Below, piece by piece: positions 6,332 through 9,002 of a stretch of DNA of 9,002 nt. The position numbers and the translations under genes were made by a program. The stretch comes from Gemmatimonadota bacterium (GTDB taxonomy: Bacteria; Gemmatimonadota; Gemmatimonadetes; Longimicrobiales; Gaopeijiaceae). How positions within the stretch are numbered: position 1 is the stretch's first letter; every line of letters starts with the position of its first letter. The stretch spans positions 1 through 9,002 of the forward strand of contig JAHHMJ010000650.1 in assembly GCA_018678395.1 (NCBI GenBank). Reading direction: 5' to 3'. Under the pieces are notes generated by a model, which saw only the letters and a program-made list of their open reading frames with translations, did no database searches and was not told the DNA's origin.

Positions 6332-7255
6332 TCAGCCGCCCTCCAGGGCCATCGGGTTGCGACGCACCAGCTCCCCGTCGACCGGAGGAGACAACGCATC
6401 GCCTTCGAAGCGCGCCAGGATGACGGTGATGTTGTCGGGCCCGCCCCGGGCGTTGGCGAGGTCCACGAGCTCCTGCCCGATGCTCTCCAGGGGCAGCGGA
6501 CGAGACAGGATGCGGCCGATCTCGACGTCGTCCACTTCACCCGAGAGCCCGTCGGAGCAGAGAAGCGCGACATCTCCCTCGCGGAGGGACTGGTGGGTGA
6601 GGTCGACGGTCACCTTGGGAGTGCTGCCCAGCGCCTGCAGGATGAGGTTCGACCGTCGGTCTGTCCGCACCTCATCGGCGGCCAGTGCCCCGGACTCCCG
6701 CAGCATCTGCACGACGGACTGGTCGCGGGTCAGCTGGGTCAGGACCCCCTGCCGGAACAGGTACGCGCGCGAGTCCCCGACCTGCCCGAGCAGCAGGTGG
6801 GTGTCCAGGACGCCGACGGCGGTGGCGGTCGTACCCATGCCTCCGAGGTCGGTCTCCCGGCGAGAGCGGTCGTAGATCAGCGTGTTGGCCTGCTCCAGCG
6901 CGGCTGCCATGTGCCGGGCGAAGTGGACGGGGATGCGGCGCCGTTCCGTGGCCCACTGGGTGCTCATCATGCCGTGGATCACCCGGATCGCCATGCCGCT
7001 TGCCGTGGCCCCACCGGCGGCCCCCCCCATGCCGTCGCACACGAGCAGCAGCCCGCCGAGCTCGCCGACCGGGAAGGCCTCGGGTCCGTGTACGCCCGGT
7101 CGATCGTCGCCTCCGTGCAGGAGCGGCCCGTTCGGGTCCCGATGGCTCAGATCCGCGACCAGGAACTGATCCTGGTTCTCGGAGCGCCGCTGGCCCGGAT
7201 CGGTGACGGCGACGACCTCGACCCGAACCTCCCGTCCCGGCAGCAGCCCGTTCAA
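6332..7255 (-). CDS. PP2C-family protein Ser/Thr phosphatase
   Basis: The protein has 307 residues and is a metal-dependent (PPM/PP2C) phosphatase that should reverse the neighbouring kinase. The motifs are in order: RRSENQDQF (23-31), VCDGMGG (72-78, metal-binding Asp74), GMGTTATA (139-146), GDSRAYL (160-166), LTRDQS (175-180), CSDGLSGEV (233-241, metal-binding Asp235) and GGPDNITVIL (271-280, metal-binding Asp274). There is no membrane segment, so it is cytoplasmic. The start is a rare TTG that forms a TTGA overlap with the kinase stop. A GGGAGGG 6 nt upstream supports this choice, and there is no better ATG or GTG nearby. About 30 residues rich in Gly, His, Pro and Asp (about 36-66) are inserted between the first motif and the DGMGG strand, where compact bacterial PP2Cs have a short turn. 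It sits between the kinase and the FHA protease, as expected for a write/erase/read operon. Confidence 0.96.
   Translation of the reverse strand: MNGLLPGREVRVEVVAVTDPGQRRSENQDQFLVADLSHRDPNGPLLHGGDDRPGVHGPEAFPVGELGGLLLVCDGMGGAAGGATASGMAIRVIHGMMSTQWATERRRIPVHFARHMAAALEQANTLIYDRSRRETDLGGMGTTATAVGVLDTHLLLGQVGDSRAYLFRQGVLTQLTRDQSVVQMLRESGALAADEVRTDRRSNLILQALGSTPKVTVDLTHQSLREGDVALLCSDGLSGEVDDVEIGRILSRPLPLESIGQELVDLANARGGPDNITVILARFEGDALSPPVDGELVRRNPMALEGG
6340..6344 (-). promoter_or_regulatory. ribosome binding site of the FHA protease
   Basis: GGAGG on the minus strand lies 10 nt before the GTG at 6329, within the last codons of the phosphatase. The spacing is long but usable. The stop codon and the GTG are 2 nt apart, so re-initiation is likely. 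Confidence 0.6.
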
Positions 7256-8952
7256 CGGATCCCTCCCGCGAGTCGCAGAAACAGCGCGTAGTCTTCATTC
7301 ACGGGATCCAGCACCGTGGCCCGTCTCGCCCAGTTCAGCGATTCGTCGGCATTCCCCGCGTCCCCGTACCGCTGGGCGAGTACGAATGCGGCGTGTGCGC
7401 GGACCCGATCGGGGAGGTCGGCGCGATTCCACACGACCATCGCGCTGTCGGTGACCACGCCGTAGGTCGATGGCTCGAGAGCGAACTCCATGCGCTGCAG
7501 CATCTCGGAGGCCTGGTCCGCCCCGAGGATCGTGCCGGTCGGCGGGACCGCCTCGGGCGGCTCGGCTGGGCGGGCCTCGGTATCGCGAGTGGATGCCGGC
7601 GTCCCCGGCACGTCGTCCTGCGGGGTGACCTCGCCGGCGCGAGTACCTGTCCCCCCGGCCGGGGGGACCTCGGTGTCGACGGTGTCACCGGCTGCGGACA
7701 CGTCACCCCTGGTCTCGGAGGAGACGTCCTCGCCGGCGTCCGTGGGGCCCTGTGCCGTGACCTGCGATCCGGTCGTCGGGGCCGACGGCTCGTCCGCGCC
7801 TCCTCCGCCGACGAACTGGATCAGACCATAGCCGACCGCCAACACGGCGATACCGCCCACGACGAGCGGAAGCGCCTTGCGGCCCGCCGCGGCCGGCTTC
7901 GCGGCGGGCGCCGCACCCTGACCGTTCAGCGGTGGCGCGCCCACACGTGTCTCGGGCACCGCTCCCGGAGGTGTTGCCTCGGGCGTGGCGGCGCCTGCCG
8001 CGGGGGTGGCTGTCGCCGCGCTCGCCGCCGCCGAAGGGTGCCGAGCCGGTGCGGCCGCAGCCTTCGCGCCTCGGAGGGCGGCCGTGAACTCGCCGGCCGA
8101 GGCCGGTCGGTCCTCGCGGCGGCGTTCCAGCGCGTGATCGACGGCGGCCTGGAGGGCCGCAGGCACGGCCAGGGAAGGCGCGATGTCGGACAGGCGCAGC
8201 GGCTGCTCGGTCAGGCGCTCGACCATGAGGTTCTGCGTCGTGGTCGAACGGAAGGGCAGTTTTCCCGTGATGATCCGCGCGAAGACGAGCGCGAGCGAGT
8301 AGACGTCGCTCCGACCGTCCAGCGGGTCGCCGGTGAGCTGCTCGGGGCTCATGTACTCGGGGGTCCCGACCACGAAGCCCGTCCGCGTGACCTCCGAGCC
8401 CTCGCCCTCGGCCGAGCCCTTGGCGATATCGAAGTCGACCACCTTGACGTGGTCCCGGCCCGCGCGGTCACGCGTGAGCATCACGTTGCCCGGCTTCAGA
8501 TCGCGATGGACGATGCCGAGATGGTGGGCGGCGTCGAGAGCGTCTCCGATCTGGCGGGTGATCTCGATGCCGCGTTCGAGGGAAACCGGCCCGCTCTCGT
8601 CGATGACGTCGGCCAGCGAGACGCCGTCCACGAATTCCATCGCGAGGAACTGGTGGCCCTCGTCCGTGTCGCCGAAGTCGTAGACCGTGCAGACGTGGGG
8701 GTGGTTGATCGCCGAGGCATTCCTCGCGCCCCGCAGAAACCGTTCGGTGGCGGCCCGGTCGTGCTGAATATTGCCCTGGAGGACCTTGATCGCGTCGTGG
8801 CGACCGAACCGGAGATGTTCGCCCAGATAAACCGACCCCATCGCCCCCGCACCGAGCCGGCGCAGGATCCGGTACCGACCGGCGAGGACCGTCCCGATCA
8901 GGGGGTCTTCGGGCGGCGCTCCCGGAGGCGGGGCGGGAGGGGACCCTTCCAC
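7252..8952 (-). CDS. transmembrane Ser/Thr protein kinase (PknB-like) with non-canonical catalytic residues
   Basis: The protein has 566 residues from a GTG at 8952. The frame stays open to the right edge and no Shine-Dalgarno is visible, so the true start may lie outside. The kinase domain spans about 27-293: glycine loop GAGAMGSVY (34-42), ATP lysine K56 (AIKVL), catalytic loop HRDLKPGN (149-156, Asp151) and activation loop with T189, T191 and GTPEYMSPEQ (196-205). Three usual residues are changed. The alpha-C glutamate is Gly75 (RFLRGARNAS where PknB has a Glu), DFG is DFD (173-175) and the alpha-F motif is DVYSLA instead of DVYSLG. Then come an Ala/Pro/Thr linker (about 296-358), one membrane helix (360-381), a periplasmic Thr/Pro/Asp-rich stretch (to about 472) and a helical, TPR-like tail (about 476-562) that may be the sensor. 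It may be an active kinase with altered metal or lysine handling, or a weak one. It heads the operon with the phosphatase and FHA protease. Confidence 0.93.
   Translation of the reverse strand: MEGSPPAPPPGAPPEDPLIGTVLAGRYRILRRLGAGAMGSVYLGEHLRFGRHDAIKVLQGNIQHDRAATERFLRGARNASAINHPHVCTVYDFGDTDEGHQFLAMEFVDGVSLADVIDESGPVSLERGIEITRQIGDALDAAHHLGIVHRDLKPGNVMLTRDRAGRDHVKVVDFDIAKGSAEGEGSEVTRTGFVVGTPEYMSPEQLTGDPLDGRSDVYSLALVFARIITGKLPFRSTTTQNLMVERLTEQPLRLSDIAPSLAVPAALQAAVDHALERRREDRPASAGEFTAALRGAKAAAAPARHPSAAASAATATPAAGAATPEATPPGAVPETRVGAPPLNGQGAAPAAKPAAAGRKALPLVVGGIAVLAVGYGLIQFVGGGGADEPSAPTTGSQVTAQGPTDAGEDVSSETRGDVSAAGDTVDTEVPPAGGTGTRAGEVTPQDDVPGTPASTRDTEARPAEPPEAVPPTGTILGADQASEMLQRMEFALEPSTYGVVTDSAMVVWNRADLPDRVRAHAAFVLAQRYGDAGNADESLNWARRATVLDPVNEDYALFLRLAGGIR
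7261..7267 (-). promoter_or_regulatory. ribosome binding site deciding the phosphatase TTG start
   Basis: GGGAGGG on the minus strand, with its GGAGG core 6 nt before the TTG at 7255, lies in the last codons of the kinase. It makes the rare TTG start convincing. Confidence 0.78.
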
Positions 8953-9002
8953 GGGCTCAGAGGCCGTCGCCGAACGGGGAGGAGCCGCAATTGGGGTCCT
9001 GC
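8953..9002. other. right window edge upstream of the kinase GTG
   Basis: On the minus strand these 50 bases are open in the kinase frame and contain no in-frame ATG, GTG or TTG and no Shine-Dalgarno near the GTG at 8952. They are either leader DNA or the beginning of a longer Pro/Ala-rich kinase N-terminus. No promoter is recognisable. Confidence 0.5.

Noticed and set aside
5693..7291. 532-residue plus-strand open frame, antisense to the phosphatase and protease genes
   Set aside because: It is Arg/Pro-rich, has no domain pattern or ribosome binding site, and lies opposite two genes with complete catalytic motifs. Long antisense frames are expected at this GC content.
7252..9002. Kinase as a dead pseudokinase
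   Set aside because: The ATP lysine, HRD aspartate, Asn156 and metal-binding Asp173 are intact and a PP2C partner is encoded next to it, so loss of activity cannot be claimed from the three substitutions alone.

Overview
The window is very GC-rich bacterial chromosome, densely coding on both strands. The frequent GTG/TTG starts, signal peptides ending in ...AAQ or ...AGQ, lipoprotein signals and an outer-membrane-barrel-like protein point to a diderm, high-GC bacterium. Gemmatimonadota or a neighbouring phylum would fit, but this is inferred from style and not from a marker gene. No rRNA, tRNA, mobile element, CRISPR array or phage gene was seen. No gene-free stretch exceeds about 170 bases.

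There are three transcription blocks. Block A (8952 to 4983, minus strand) encodes a membrane Ser/Thr protein kinase, a PP2C-type phosphatase and a protein joining a cytoplasmic FHA domain, a transmembrane helix, a coiled coil and a periplasmic trypsin-like protease. The reading frames touch: TTGA overlap, then a 2-nt gap. Block B is one plus-strand gene (4271-4981), a small exported CsgG-like protein that converges on block A with one base between the stop codons. Block C (4104 to 1, minus strand) is divergent from block B. It encodes a TPR/CsgG-like lipoprotein, a probable outer-membrane beta-barrel protein and a long Ig-like/fibronectin-type III probable lipoprotein that runs off the left edge. 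Its frames overlap by GTGA and ATGA.

My reading is that block A is a complete write/erase/read phosphosignalling set: kinase, phosphatase and phosphothreonine reader. Its reader carries a protease across the inner membrane, so a cytoplasmic phosphorylation signal could control proteolysis in the periplasm. Blocks B and C look like envelope or surface proteins, possibly a secretion or assembly system related to CsgG, and are candidate clients. The link between the blocks rests on adjacency only.

The most unusual points are the FHA-TM-protease architecture, a kinase lacking three normally conserved residues (alpha-C Glu to Gly, DFG to DFD, alpha-F Gly to Ala), and two CsgG-like genes facing away from each other across a 166-bp intergenic region.
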